Source: Dehalococcoidia bacterium (lineage in GTDB: Bacteria; Chloroflexota; Dehalococcoidia; DSTF01; JACRBR01). Taken from it: DNA of 64,000 nucleotides. Where the stretch lies: the NCBI GenBank assembly GCA_021731085.1, contig JAKFYB010000003.1, forward strand, positions 1-64,000, in the 5' to 3' direction. Under the pieces are notes generated by a model. It saw nothing but the letters and a program-made list of their open reading frames with translations, searched no databases and was not told where the DNA came from. Positions 43,949 through 52,550 of this stretch are shown one piece after another. Numbering within the stretch: the stretch's first letter is position 1; each line of letters opens with the position of its first letter. Position numbers and translations under genes: made by a program.

Positions 43949-45058
43949 ATGACAGACAGCCAACGCGTGCCCGTCGGCGTCCGCTTCAAGGAAGCCGGCA
44001 AGGTCTATTACTTCGACGCAGGCGAGCATACGCTCGATGTCGGCAGCTACGTCGTCGTCGAAACATCGCACGGGCTCGAGATCGGGCGCGTCGTCGTCTC
44101 GCCCGACCAGGTGCTGGCGAACGAGAACAAGAGCGACCTCAAGCCGATCCTTCGCGTCGCCTCGCCCGACGATCTGGAGGGCCACAAAAGACTGAAGGAT
44201 CGCGCCGCGGGTGAACTGCGCATCGCGAAGCACGCCGTCGCCCGCGACAACATCGCGATGCAGATCATTTCCGGCGAGTACGACCTCGAAGGCAAGCAGA
44301 TCACCTTCTACTTCACGTCCGCCGATCGCGTTGACTTCCGCGGGCTCACGCGGGAGCTTTCGTCTGAGTTCGACACGAAGGTGCAGTTCCTGCAGGTCGG
44401 TGACCGCGACCGCGCGAAGGTGCTCGACGGCTACGACGTCTGCGGTCAGCGCCTGTGCTGTTCGTCGTGGCAGGTGCAGTTCCCGTCGGTCTCGATCAAG
44501 ATGGCGAAGGAGCAGGACCTGCCGCTGAACCCGCAGAAAATCTCCGGTGTCTGCGGACGCCTGTACTGCTGCCTGACGTTCGAGTACGACGCCTATCGCG
44601 AACTGCGCGGCCAGATGCCGAAGCAGGGCGCGATGGTATCGACGCCCGTAGGTGAGGCGAAGGTGAACAAGGTCAACGTCATCAAGAAGACGGTCACGCT
44701 TTGGCTCACCGAGCAGAAGCAGGTCGTCGAGATGCCAGTCGCCGAACTGCAAATGCAATACGGCCTCACCGTCCGTCCGGTCGAACTCGTCCGCGACATC
44801 GAAGAACCGCTGCGCGCCGACGCACCCTCGGATGAAGCGCCTGCGCTGGGCACGCACGAACCAGCGTTGGCCGCGATCGCTGAAGAAGGCCGTGCGCCGG
44901 AACCGACCGGCGCTGGCATGGCGACATCGGCCGAAGGCGCCGAGCGCCCGAAGCGGCGGGGACGCCGCGGCGGCCGCGGTCGCCGCAAGCCCGGCGGCGG
45001 TGAAGGCGGAGGTGGCGCAACGGGCGGTTCACCACCAGGGCCGCCAGCGTCAGCGTGA
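43949..45058 (+). CDS. ricT: PSP1-domain protein, RicT/YaaT-like
   Basis: 369 aa. RicT (YaaT) is part of the Y-complex that binds Fe-S clusters and helps RNase Y mature mRNA in Bacillus. The PSP1 core is complete, with the conserved Cys set CGQRLCC and CGRLYCC, FTSADRVDFRGLTREL and LNPQKISGVCG. The C-terminal 80 residues are a family-atypical low-complexity tail rich in Arg/Gly (RRGRRGGRGRRKPGGG) that could bind RNA. The gene end overlaps the convergent glycosyltransferase gene by 9 bp. Confidence 0.93.
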   Translation: MTDSQRVPVGVRFKEAGKVYYFDAGEHTLDVGSYVVVETSHGLEIGRVVVSPDQVLANENKSDLKPILRVASPDDLEGHKRLKDRAAGELRIAKHAVARDNIAMQIISGEYDLEGKQITFYFTSADRVDFRGLTRELSSEFDTKVQFLQVGDRDRAKVLDGYDVCGQRLCCSSWQVQFPSVSIKMAKEQDLPLNPQKISGVCGRLYCCLTFEYDAYRELRGQMPKQGAMVSTPVGEAKVNKVNVIKKTVTLWLTEQKQVVEMPVAELQMQYGLTVRPVELVRDIEEPLRADAPSDEAPALGTHEPALAAIAEEGRAPEPTGAGMATSAEGAERPKRRGRRGGRGRRKPGGGEGGGGATGGSPPGPPASA

Positions 45059-46711
45059 TTGCTGCACGAGCGCAGGCGTAGTCACGTCACTCCTAACCAG
45101 CAGGTTGAGCCAACCCTCGTTGACCCGAATCGCAACCGGGCGATAGAACGCCCAGAGATACGCATTGTGGCTCACGCTCGTTACGACCGGCGCGAGGCGT
45201 TTGTCGATGGGCGGGCGATAGTCGTCGGGGGTGAGACGCGGCGCCGCCTCTAACCCAATGGACAGCCAGATCACTTCTGGCTTCGACATCAGCACGTAGG
45301 CCCCGTCCTCTTTGTCATGACCAGCAGGACCCTGGCCGACGGGCACGTCGAGTCGCGCGATGTGCGAATCGTTAACGCCGAGCATGTCGAGCGTTGGAAG
45401 TTCTGAGTAGTACGGAACGATGCCCGTCGCGATCTGCGCAACAGTATATTCCGCCGGGATGTTCTGCCTCATCCAGAGCCCGATGTCGCCCTGTGAATCC
45501 ACATCGACCGCGCCCGGCAGCGGATCGATCTGGAAACCAAATGGATCCTTCGCTCGCGCGCTTCCAGCGCCGGCCAGCGACGTCAGGACGATCAGTCCGG
45601 CGAGCGCAACCGACACGCCCGTGGAAATCGCCGGGCTGATCCGCCTTCCAAGTAGCTCCGTTACAGTGATAGCCCCATTCATGGCGACGAGGTACGCGAT
45701 GGGAAGAATCGGGACAAGGAACCGGAAGAACGGCATCCAGTCGCCGCCACCGGCCACAACGTACACGCACCAGACGGCCAGCAGCGTCAGAGCGCAACTC
45801 ACCGGCCTGTAGCGGGTACGCACTTCCTGAAGAACGCTGGCGAAACCCAAAAGCGCCAACCAAACCCAGTACACCAACACGAAGTCGCGCACGTAGCGCG
45901 CCCCGCGTTCGTAGAACTCGAGTCCGGCGCCGGACTTCAGGTAGTAGGTGTTCGGGAAGAAGTCACCATAGTACGACCAACGCCAACACCAGTACACAAG
46001 GAACGGCGCGCCAAAGTACGCCAGCCAGAGAACGAACCCGGTGTGCAGTTCCCTTCGCTGGACGGCGCTGATGAACTTCCACAGAGCAACGACGCCGAAC
46101 ACGACGACGCCATCAGGTCGCGTAAGCGCAGCTAGCAGAAGAGCCACCGCCGACAGCCATGGCCACTGTGCCTCCGTCCGCTCCTCGTGCCAGTGGGCTG
46201 TGATCGCAGCGAGCACGAGGCACGCGAACAACGGCGTCTCAAGGCCGGCGAATGTCCACAGGCTGAAGGCAGTGTTCACGAGCAGCGCGATGGCGGTTCC
46301 AGCGGCGACGATCCACCAGTCGCGCGACCACAGCGGGCGAAGCTGTGCCGCTGCAACTGGCACAAGCGCCATCGTGCCCAGACTCGCCAAAAGTCCCAGC
46401 GCTCTCGACGCATCTATTGGGTCGGCACCGAACTTCGTCGTGAGGCCGATGAGCAGCACCCAGCCGAAGTTCGTGTAGCCCTCGACGCGGCTGCCTGACT
46501 GCCAGACGGGCCCGATCCCATCGGCAAGGTTTCGCGAGTATCGGAATGAGATGAAGGCGTCGTCCGTCACGTATCCGTCGACTGCGAGCCGATTAGACAC
46601 GATCAACGCGATCGCCGAAACCACCAACAACGGAACAAGAAACAGCGCGAACAGCAGCGCGGATGAGGTTTTCTTCGTGGGCGATGGCAGCGCTGTCACG
46701 CTCGGCTCCAC
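45050..46711 (-). CDS. GT-C-type membrane glycosyltransferase, AftB-like
   Basis: 553 aa with about ten TM segments and a C-terminal soluble part of about 150 residues. The first extracytoplasmic loop has DGYVTDDAFISFRYSRNLADG with the catalytic-type DD, then VWQSGSRVEGYTNFGW; this wording resembles mycobacterial AftB and related polyprenyl-phosphate-sugar-dependent enzymes. It would add a sugar to a surface glycan or glycoprotein from a lipid-linked donor. Donor and acceptor unknown. It sits beside uppP, which recycles the same lipid carrier. Confidence 0.83.
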   Translation of the reverse strand: MEPSVTALPSPTKKTSSALLFALFLVPLLVVSAIALIVSNRLAVDGYVTDDAFISFRYSRNLADGIGPVWQSGSRVEGYTNFGWVLLIGLTTKFGADPIDASRALGLLASLGTMALVPVAAAQLRPLWSRDWWIVAAGTAIALLVNTAFSLWTFAGLETPLFACLVLAAITAHWHEERTEAQWPWLSAVALLLAALTRPDGVVVFGVVALWKFISAVQRRELHTGFVLWLAYFGAPFLVYWCWRWSYYGDFFPNTYYLKSGAGLEFYERGARYVRDFVLVYWVWLALLGFASVLQEVRTRYRPVSCALTLLAVWCVYVVAGGGDWMPFFRFLVPILPIAYLVAMNGAITVTELLGRRISPAISTGVSVALAGLIVLTSLAGAGSARAKDPFGFQIDPLPGAVDVDSQGDIGLWMRQNIPAEYTVAQIATGIVPYYSELPTLDMLGVNDSHIARLDVPVGQGPAGHDKEDGAYVLMSKPEVIWLSIGLEAAPRLTPDDYRPPIDKRLAPVVTSVSHNAYLWAFYRPVAIRVNEGWLNLLVRSDVTTPALVQQSR

Positions 46712-46770
46712 GCGGGATCACCGTATTTCATGCGGCGATTGTAAACGATGCGGTCACGCCGAGAGTCGAC

Positions 46771-47613
46771 TTATGAGACCGCCTGAACGCCCAACACGGC
46801 GAAGATCAGCAGGCCCAGCGAGACGCGGTAGATCACGAACGGCATCAGTGTGTTCGTCGTCAGGTATCGCAGCAGGAACGCGATCGCCAGATAGCCGACA
46901 ATGCCCGCCGTCACCATGCCCACGAGAAAGAACGCAGCGTCCTCGCGCCCCAGCGTCCCGTCTGCAAAGTCGCCGACGACGCTCACCATCTGCTTGCCGG
47001 CGGCTCCTGCGATGATCGGCGCCGAGAGCAAGAACGCAAAGCGCGCTGCGTCCGCGCGCTCAATATTTCGAAAGAGGCCGGCGCTGATTGTCGCGCCCGA
47101 CCGCGAGGTGCCGGGCACCAGCGCGATCGCCTGCGCGACGCCGATGAAGATCGCGTCGAACCACCGCACGTCGTCGATCGCGCGGTTCCGCTTGCCGACG
47201 CGCTCCGCCAGCACGAAGACGCCGCTGAAGGCGATGAGCATCGTCGCAATAAGCGCGGGCGAGCGAAACGCATCCTCGATCACGTCCTCAAACAGCAGCC
47301 CGATGACGGCCGCCGGGATCGTGCCGAGCACGATCAGCCACGCCAGCCGTCCGTGCGGATCCGCGAGCGATCGGTCGCGCAGGGTGCCCAGACCGCCGGC
47401 CACCAACTCCACCCACGTCGTCCGGAAGTACCACAGCAGTGCGACCAAGGTCCCGATATGCAGCGAAGCGTCGAAGGCGAGACCGTACTTCTCGTCGTCC
47501 ACGCCCAGCATCTCGGAAGCGAGAATGAGGTGGCCGGTCGAGGACACGGGGAGGAATTCGGTGAGCCCCTGGACAGCGCCCAGTATGGCCGCCTTGATGA
47601 GATCTTCGAGCAT
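46771..47613 (-). CDS. uppP: Undecaprenyl-diphosphate phosphatase
   Basis: 280 aa, polytopic. Dephosphorylates C55-PP to recycle the carrier lipid for peptidoglycan and surface glycans. The signatures QGLTEFLPVSSTGHL (about 16-30) and PGTSRSGATI with the catalytic Arg are perfect. Faces the same direction as the GT-C gene, 59 nt upstream of it. Confidence 0.97.
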   Translation of the reverse strand: MLEDLIKAAILGAVQGLTEFLPVSSTGHLILASEMLGVDDEKYGLAFDASLHIGTLVALLWYFRTTWVELVAGGLGTLRDRSLADPHGRLAWLIVLGTIPAAVIGLLFEDVIEDAFRSPALIATMLIAFSGVFVLAERVGKRNRAIDDVRWFDAIFIGVAQAIALVPGTSRSGATISAGLFRNIERADAARFAFLLSAPIIAGAAGKQMVSVVGDFADGTLGREDAAFFLVGMVTAGIVGYLAIAFLLRYLTTNTLMPFVIYRVSLGLLIFAVLGVQAVS

Positions 47614-47922
47614 GGACAGCCTTTGCTGCTTTAGAAAACGGCGTCAGGGGCGCGCTATCGCAGCCGCGCGGCCAAATCTGTCGGGCCGCCGGCAGTCTAG
47701 CCCTTGTCAAGTTCGCGTCTAACCTTATGTAGTGCTTGAGAACGAGCACGTCAAGCTAGACGCCCCAACGACACGCCCGGAACCATCCTGCGTTGTATCT
47801 GAAGAGTCCTTGGATCGACGGGAGGCTGGCTCAGGGTAGGGGAATCTGCCCTGCGCCTTTAGCGCCTTCCCTCAAATGCCGATCCTCCTGCAACGGGCCC
47901 GCGGGTCCAGAAAGGCTGTGCG
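47614..47922. other. 309-bp divergent intergenic region, nothing assigned
   Basis: No coding frame and no tRNA. It has a GC inverted repeat CAGGGTAGGGGAATCTGCCCTG around 47832-47853 and must contain the uppP promoter and that of the following gene. I found no known RNA motif. Confidence 0.5.
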
Positions 47923-48375
47923 GTGGGCGACACGTCGAACTGGGAGTTCGCCGCGGTCGTGGCGGCTGTCTCCATCGGGTTGTGCGGGCTGCTGGTCTTC
48001 ACCGTCGGCAGCATCGTTATGAACTGGATCGTGCTGGGCCGCGCGGCCAAATCAGCAAAGGATTCGTCCGAAGCGAGCCTGCTCGTGCAGGACGCCGCTC
48101 GGGGGATCGCCGCGCGCGATTCCGCAGCGTTGGCGGCCGCAGGGCTAGCGGAAGAAACGAAGCGAATCGCCGAACTGCGTGAGCAGTCCACGGCTCTGGT
48201 CGAACAGCAGGCGCGGCTCCAGGAGGCCGTGCGAAATCTCATCGAAGCGAACGTGCTTGGCGCGCAGATCGTGCCACCCGACAACAGCAGCCTCGAAGCG
48301 TCGATCAAACGCCTCGATGACCACATGGGACAACTCGCCGCGGCCATCGCGGCGATGGGAAAACGAGAAACGTGA
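47923..48375 (+). CDS. Membrane-anchored coiled-coil protein, 150 aa
   Basis: GTG start with AAAGG about 10 nt upstream. One TM helix at about residues 9-37 (FAAVVAAVSIGLCGLLVFT), then an almost continuous Ala/Glu/Arg-rich amphipathic helix to about 125 (heptad-like, LAEETKRIAELREQSTALVEQQARL) and a short tail. No family named. It is 10 nt upstream of the GAF/GGDEF-like protein and is likely part of the same complex or operon. Confidence 0.75.
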   Translation: MGDTSNWEFAAVVAAVSIGLCGLLVFTVGSIVMNWIVLGRAAKSAKDSSEASLLVQDAARGIAARDSAALAAAGLAEETKRIAELREQSTALVEQQARLQEAVRNLIEANVLGAQIVPPDNSSLEASIKRLDDHMGQLAAAIAAMGKRET

Positions 48376-48385
48376 GGAACTGACC

Positions 48386-49450
48386 ATGCCCCGACGACCC
48401 CGCACCGTCGAGACAACCCAACCAGCCGCGCTTGAGGACCCCGTCGCCACGATGATGGCGATGCTTCTGCCGATCCACGCTGCGGTCACGCCTGACTGGC
48501 TTGCCGACGCAACAGCGACGGCAGCGGAGCGCACCGTCAACGCCGCCTTCACGTTCATCTATCTCGAATCGCCGGACGGCACGCTCACGCAGAGCGCCCC
48601 GGTCTCCGACCTGCGCCGCCGCGCTGCACAACGCGCCATCGACGCCTTCGGTCCCAGGGGCACGGCGCCGCTGCCACAAACGATCGACCCGGCCTCCGCG
48701 CCGGCGATCGCCGAAGCCCTCGATAGCGACCAACCAACCATCGCCAGCGCGACCGACCTTCTGGCCGGCTTAGTTTCGCCTGACGCCGCCGCCACCGCCC
48801 AGCAAGCGCTCGGCATCGACGAGTGCGCATTCGTACCGCTGCAGTTCGCGGGCGAACGCCTCGGAGCGCTGCTGCTGTTCCTTGTAGGCCATGGTGAGGC
48901 GGAACACATCCGCCTGCTCGCCGAGCACGTCGCCTGCTCGCTCGTCAACCTGCGCCAGATCGGCGCTCAGTCCGAGTTGCCGATGGCCGAACTCGTCCGC
49001 ACAGTCTTCGACGTCCGTAAGACCGAGGTCGAACTCCAGCGCGAACTGCTGCGGGCCGAGCGCTACCGCCGCGAAGCGTCGATCTGCGTCATCGAAGCGA
49101 CGAACCTTCGCCTGCTTCGCGAACAGTTCGGAACGTCGCTGACAGAACGCCTCCTGGAGCGGGTCGGCCAAACGCTCGCCCAGCACTCCCGCGATATCGA
49201 CGCGATCGGCCAGTACAAAGAGACTGGATACACGATGATTCTGTCCGAAGCGACGGCGGAGGGCGCGCGGCTCGCCACGTCGCGACTGCTTGCGATCGCG
49301 CAGGCGGCCGCACACGACGACACGGTGCCTGGTCTCGAACTGCACTTCGCGGCGGGATGCGCGACGTACCCGACGGATGGCAAGACGACGGACGCCGTGT
49401 TCGACGCCGCCCAGCGCCGCATGTACGATCCAAAGACTCAGGTCGCATAG
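48386..49450 (+). CDS. GAF-like plus degenerate GGDEF-domain protein
   Basis: 354 aa. GAGGAA 7 nt before the ATG. Residues about 20-190 look like a GAF sensor fold (FVPLQFAGERLGALLLFL, LLAEHVACSLVNLRQ). Residues about 215-354 align with a diguanylate cyclase domain (LTERLLERVGQTLAQ, HFAAGCATYPTDGKT, FDAAQRRMY), but the GG(D/E)EF position reads KETGY and the inhibitory RxxD is missing. It should therefore be enzymatically dead and may serve as a receptor or scaffold. Second gene after the coiled-coil membrane protein; a terminator follows. Confidence 0.8.
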   Translation: MPRRPRTVETTQPAALEDPVATMMAMLLPIHAAVTPDWLADATATAAERTVNAAFTFIYLESPDGTLTQSAPVSDLRRRAAQRAIDAFGPRGTAPLPQTIDPASAPAIAEALDSDQPTIASATDLLAGLVSPDAAATAQQALGIDECAFVPLQFAGERLGALLLFLVGHGEAEHIRLLAEHVACSLVNLRQIGAQSELPMAELVRTVFDVRKTEVELQRELLRAERYRREASICVIEATNLRLLREQFGTSLTERLLERVGQTLAQHSRDIDAIGQYKETGYTMILSEATAEGARLATSRLLAIAQAAAHDDTVPGLELHFAAGCATYPTDGKTTDAVFDAAQRRMYDPKTQVA

Positions 49451-49477
49451 CAACGCTTGAACAGCAAGCGAACAAAA

Positions 49478-49506
49478 GACCCCGCCGAATGGCGGGGCCT
49501 TTTCTT
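49478..49506. terminator. Bidirectional intrinsic terminator
   Basis: CCCCGCC-GAAT-GGCGGGG (49480-49497) is flanked by CCTTTTC on the plus strand and TCTTTTG on the minus, serving both convergent genes. Confidence 0.93.
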
Positions 49507-49539
49507 GTTCTTTGCTGTTTGTCCTTTGCGCTTCAAGCC

Positions 49540-50166
49540 CTACGCAGCGGCGTCCTCGATCGCGACGACGGTCACCTCGTTGTCAGGACCGAACAACGAC
49601 GTTGCCTGCGCGCTCAGCGCGGCGTGTACGTCTGTCGGCGTCGCGTCATCTGCGATCCAGACCTTCAGGGTCGCCTTGCGACCATCGTAGTCCAGCAGCG
49701 CGACATCGCGCACGGCCGGGTGCTCGCTCACGGCGTCATCGACGGCGCGCAGGTCCAGCGGGCCGGGCTTGCTCTCGAACTCCAGGCGAAAGCTCACGAG
49801 TGATGCGGTGGAGACCGGCGTCGGCGTCTCCGTGGATGGCACCGGCGTGCGTGCACTACCGTCTGTCGTCCCCCATGTGTCACTGAGCTGCGTCCACGGG
49901 TCGCTCTGCTGCTGCACCGGCGAGGGCGTGGTGGTCGGCACCAGCGTCGGCCGCGTAAACGCGCCGCCCTGGATGCCCAACTGCTGCCGTCCGGCGTTGA
50001 TCACGGAGGCCAGTTCATCGAACAGCGAGCCGATCTGGGCCACCCGCGGGACGAGCCGCTGGATCGATGCTGTCGCGTCGCTCGCGCGCTGCAGTGATGT
50101 GCGCAGGTCTTCGAGCGAGTCAGTTAGTTCTTCGTTCAAGCCCTGTGTTTGGCTTTCGTTGGACAT
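49540..50166 (-). CDS. Coiled-coil protein with small C-terminal alpha/beta domain
   Basis: 208 aa from 50166 (GAAGGAG about 7 nt upstream). Residues 5-70 are helical and probably coiled-coil (ELTDSLEDLRTSLQRASDA). A Thr/Pro/Ser-rich linker covers about 70-125. The last 80 residues form a compact domain (FRLEFESKPGPLDLRAVDDAVSEHP, RDVALLDYDGRKATLKVWI) resembling an HMA/ACT-like ferredoxin fold. No Cys metal site. No signal peptide. Faces the GAF/GGDEF pair across the shared terminator. Confidence 0.75.
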   Translation of the reverse strand: MSNESQTQGLNEELTDSLEDLRTSLQRASDATASIQRLVPRVAQIGSLFDELASVINAGRQQLGIQGGAFTRPTLVPTTTPSPVQQQSDPWTQLSDTWGTTDGSARTPVPSTETPTPVSTASLVSFRLEFESKPGPLDLRAVDDAVSEHPAVRDVALLDYDGRKATLKVWIADDATPTDVHAALSAQATSLFGPDNEVTVVAIEDAAA

Positions 50167-50320
50167 GGACTGTCTCCTTCCAGGCGGCCAGGCGGTTAGA
50201 TACTCGTGTGAAATATCGGTCGCGTTCATCCTGACCGTGCGGGCCAGAGTTGAGAATCAGGGTTTCACCTAGACACAGTCGGGAAGACACGCACGGTGCA
50301 GGGGGTTTCGTTCGGGTCGA

Positions 50321-50326
50321 TACACT
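50321..50326 (+). promoter_or_regulatory. -10 hexamer of a predicted leaderless promoter
   Basis: TACACT (in GATACACT) ends 6 nt before the ATG at 50333; no ribosome site. Confidence 0.5.
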
Positions 50327-50332
50327 CCCACC

Positions 50333-51163
50333 ATGCAGCCCGTCGGCCCGATCAACGTCCTTCACCTGTTCCCGCCCGAACGTGCAGCCCTCATCGAGCT
50401 GCTGGAATCGCTACACGCCGACGATTGGGGCATGCCGACGGTCTGCGACGACTGGTCCGTGAAGGACATCACCGCACATCTGCTCGCCGACGACCTCGGC
50501 CGCCTGTCACGGGACCGCGACGGTCACACCACCTCATGGATTGACGCGCCCACGTGGGATGATCTCGTCGCGGCCATCAACGTCCAGAACGAGGCCTGGG
50601 TCGCCGCCCTGCGCCGGCTCAGTCCACGCGTGCTCATCGACCTGCTGCGCGACAGCGGCGAACGCACGCAGGCCCACTTCCAATCCCTCGACCCGGATGC
50701 GATCGGCCCGATCGTGAGCTGGGCCAGCCCTGAACCTGCGCCCGTCTGGCTCGACCTCGCGCGCGAGTACACGGAGCGTTGGGCGCACCAGCAGCAGATT
50801 CGCGACGCCGCAAGCAAGCCGGCCCTGTTCGAGGCTGAGTTATTCTCGCCCGTCATCGACGCCTACATGCGCGCCCTCCCGTACACCTTCCGCGAAGTGC
50901 TGGCGCCGGACGAGACGCACGTCCGCGTGCGCATCAGCGGCACCGCCGGGGGCGTCTGGTCGCTCGTTCGTCACGAGGGCCAGTGGGGATTGTTCACGCT
51001 CGTGGGCTCGGAACCCGCCGCCTCGATCGCCCTCGATCAGGAAGAGGCATGGCGGCTCTTCACGCGCGGTACCACGCCCGATGCCGCGAAGGCATGGGCC
51101 TTCATCGAGGGCGATGCGACGCTCGCGACGAAAGTTCTCGAAACGGTCAGCGTGATCGCCTAG
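50333..51163 (+). CDS. Maleylpyruvate isomerase-type (TIGR03083/MDMPI) DinB-fold protein
   Basis: 276 aa. The N-terminal MDMPI helical bundle is visible from LELLESLHADDWGMPTVCDDWSVKDITAHLLADDLGR, the family signature with the metal-type His, and AREYTERWAHQQQIRDA with the second His. The C-terminal domain (about 190-276) matches the SCP2-like half of these proteins. Such enzymes use mycothiol or another low-molecular-weight thiol; whether this organism makes mycothiol cannot be told here. Leaderless-type promoter. Confidence 0.87.
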   Translation: MQPVGPINVLHLFPPERAALIELLESLHADDWGMPTVCDDWSVKDITAHLLADDLGRLSRDRDGHTTSWIDAPTWDDLVAAINVQNEAWVAALRRLSPRVLIDLLRDSGERTQAHFQSLDPDAIGPIVSWASPEPAPVWLDLAREYTERWAHQQQIRDAASKPALFEAELFSPVIDAYMRALPYTFREVLAPDETHVRVRISGTAGGVWSLVRHEGQWGLFTLVGSEPAASIALDQEEAWRLFTRGTTPDAAKAWAFIEGDATLATKVLETVSVIA

Positions 51164-51248
51164 CATCGCCCTGGCGCAGAAACGCGCGATGGCATGGTCC
51201 GAATCCCCTATTGGCATCGGGTAGCACGTTCCGTCAGGATGCTGGCAT

Positions 51249-52550
51249 ATGGATGCCGTCTGGAAGCGCCGCACACGCGTGATCATGGTGCTCGCACCCG
51301 TGATCATCGGGCTCTACGTTCTGTGGACCGTGCGCACCGCCATCTTTCCGTTCGTCCTTGGTACGGCAATCGCGTATGTGATGGCTCCCGCTGTCTCCTT
51401 CATCGCCGTGCGCCTCCCGCTATATAAGACCAAGCCGTACGCCGCGCGCGGCATCGCCATCCTGATCCTGTATGCCAGCGTTCTGGGCATCGGCACGGGC
51501 ATCGGCTTTCTTGTCGTCCCCGACGCGATCGATGAGATCCAGGAGTTCAACGACACCCTCCCGGACACGATCGACCGCGCTCGCGAGCGGTTCGAGGAGT
51601 GGTATGACCGCCACATCCCCGCCGACCGTCATGAGCAGGTCGATCAGTGGTTCGAGGACGCGGGCAATGCGCTCGGCGATTGGGCGGTGGGACTGGCGCC
51701 AAACGCCGTGGGCTTCGTCGGCAGCACGTTCGCCATCCTCATCGGCTATTTGACGATTCCCGTCTGGCTCTTCTACACGCTGAAGGATCACCCGCGCGGC
51801 GTGCGCTCGTTCATTGGCATGTTCCCGCCGGACTGGCGGCACGACGTGCGCAATGCGCTCGGCATCGTCGACGCCGTGTTCAAGAACTACATCAGGGCAA
51901 TGCTGCTGCAGGGCTTGATCGTGGGGCTGATGGCGTACTTCGCCCTCGAATTGCTCGACGTGAAGTATCCGATCGGCCTCGCCCTCATCGCTGGCATCAC
52001 GGAGATGGTGCCCATTATCGGTCCCATTCTCGGCGCCATACCGGCGATCCTCGTCGCGCTCGCGCAGGATCCGATCAAGGCGCTGTGGGTGGCGCTGGCG
52101 TTCCTCGCGATCCAACAGATCGAGAACAACCTCATCGTCCCCAAGATCCAGGGCGACTTCCTGCGCCTGCATCCGGGCGTGATAATCGTGCTGTTGGTGC
52201 TGGCCGGCGCGCTGGGTGGCTTTATCTTCGTGATCCTCGTTGTGCCATTCGCGGCGATGATTCGCGACCTCTATCAGTACGCATACCTGAGGTTAGGCGA
52301 CGAACCCGCTGACGATGCGCTTGAGCACGCGCTGGGCGAGTACGGCGCGAAGGGGATCCGCGAGCGACTCGCGCTCGAGGCAGTGGTGCCCGCCGCCGAC
52401 CTCGGGAATCCCGGCTTTGGGACGGGCGGCTCCGACGAACCACCTGCAGATCCTGTCCGGCCAGATGCGCAGCCAAGGGGCGGATCACCAAAGTCAAAAC
52501 GTCGCCTGCGCATCCCCGGACGCAAGCAGGCCGAGGACCCCACGGACTAA
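51249..52550 (+). CDS. AI-2E family transporter (PerM/TqsA-like)
   Basis: 433 aa, eight TM pattern of the family: paired N-terminal helices, a long periplasmic-type helical loop (DEIQEFNDTLPDTIDRARERFEEWY), then ALIAGITEMVPIIGPILGAIPA and NNLIVPKIQGDFLRLHPGVIIV, the two diagnostic segments. The C-terminal 80 residues are an extra polar, Pro/Arg-rich tail. Members export AI-2, ions or metabolites; substrate unknown. The end overlaps the convergent S41 gene by 4 bp. Confidence 0.93.
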   Translation: MDAVWKRRTRVIMVLAPVIIGLYVLWTVRTAIFPFVLGTAIAYVMAPAVSFIAVRLPLYKTKPYAARGIAILILYASVLGIGTGIGFLVVPDAIDEIQEFNDTLPDTIDRARERFEEWYDRHIPADRHEQVDQWFEDAGNALGDWAVGLAPNAVGFVGSTFAILIGYLTIPVWLFYTLKDHPRGVRSFIGMFPPDWRHDVRNALGIVDAVFKNYIRAMLLQGLIVGLMAYFALELLDVKYPIGLALIAGITEMVPIIGPILGAIPAILVALAQDPIKALWVALAFLAIQQIENNLIVPKIQGDFLRLHPGVIIVLLVLAGALGGFIFVILVVPFAAMIRDLYQYAYLRLGDEPADDALEHALGEYGAKGIRERLALEAVVPAADLGNPGFGTGGSDEPPADPVRPDAQPRGGSPKSKRRLRIPGRKQAEDPTD

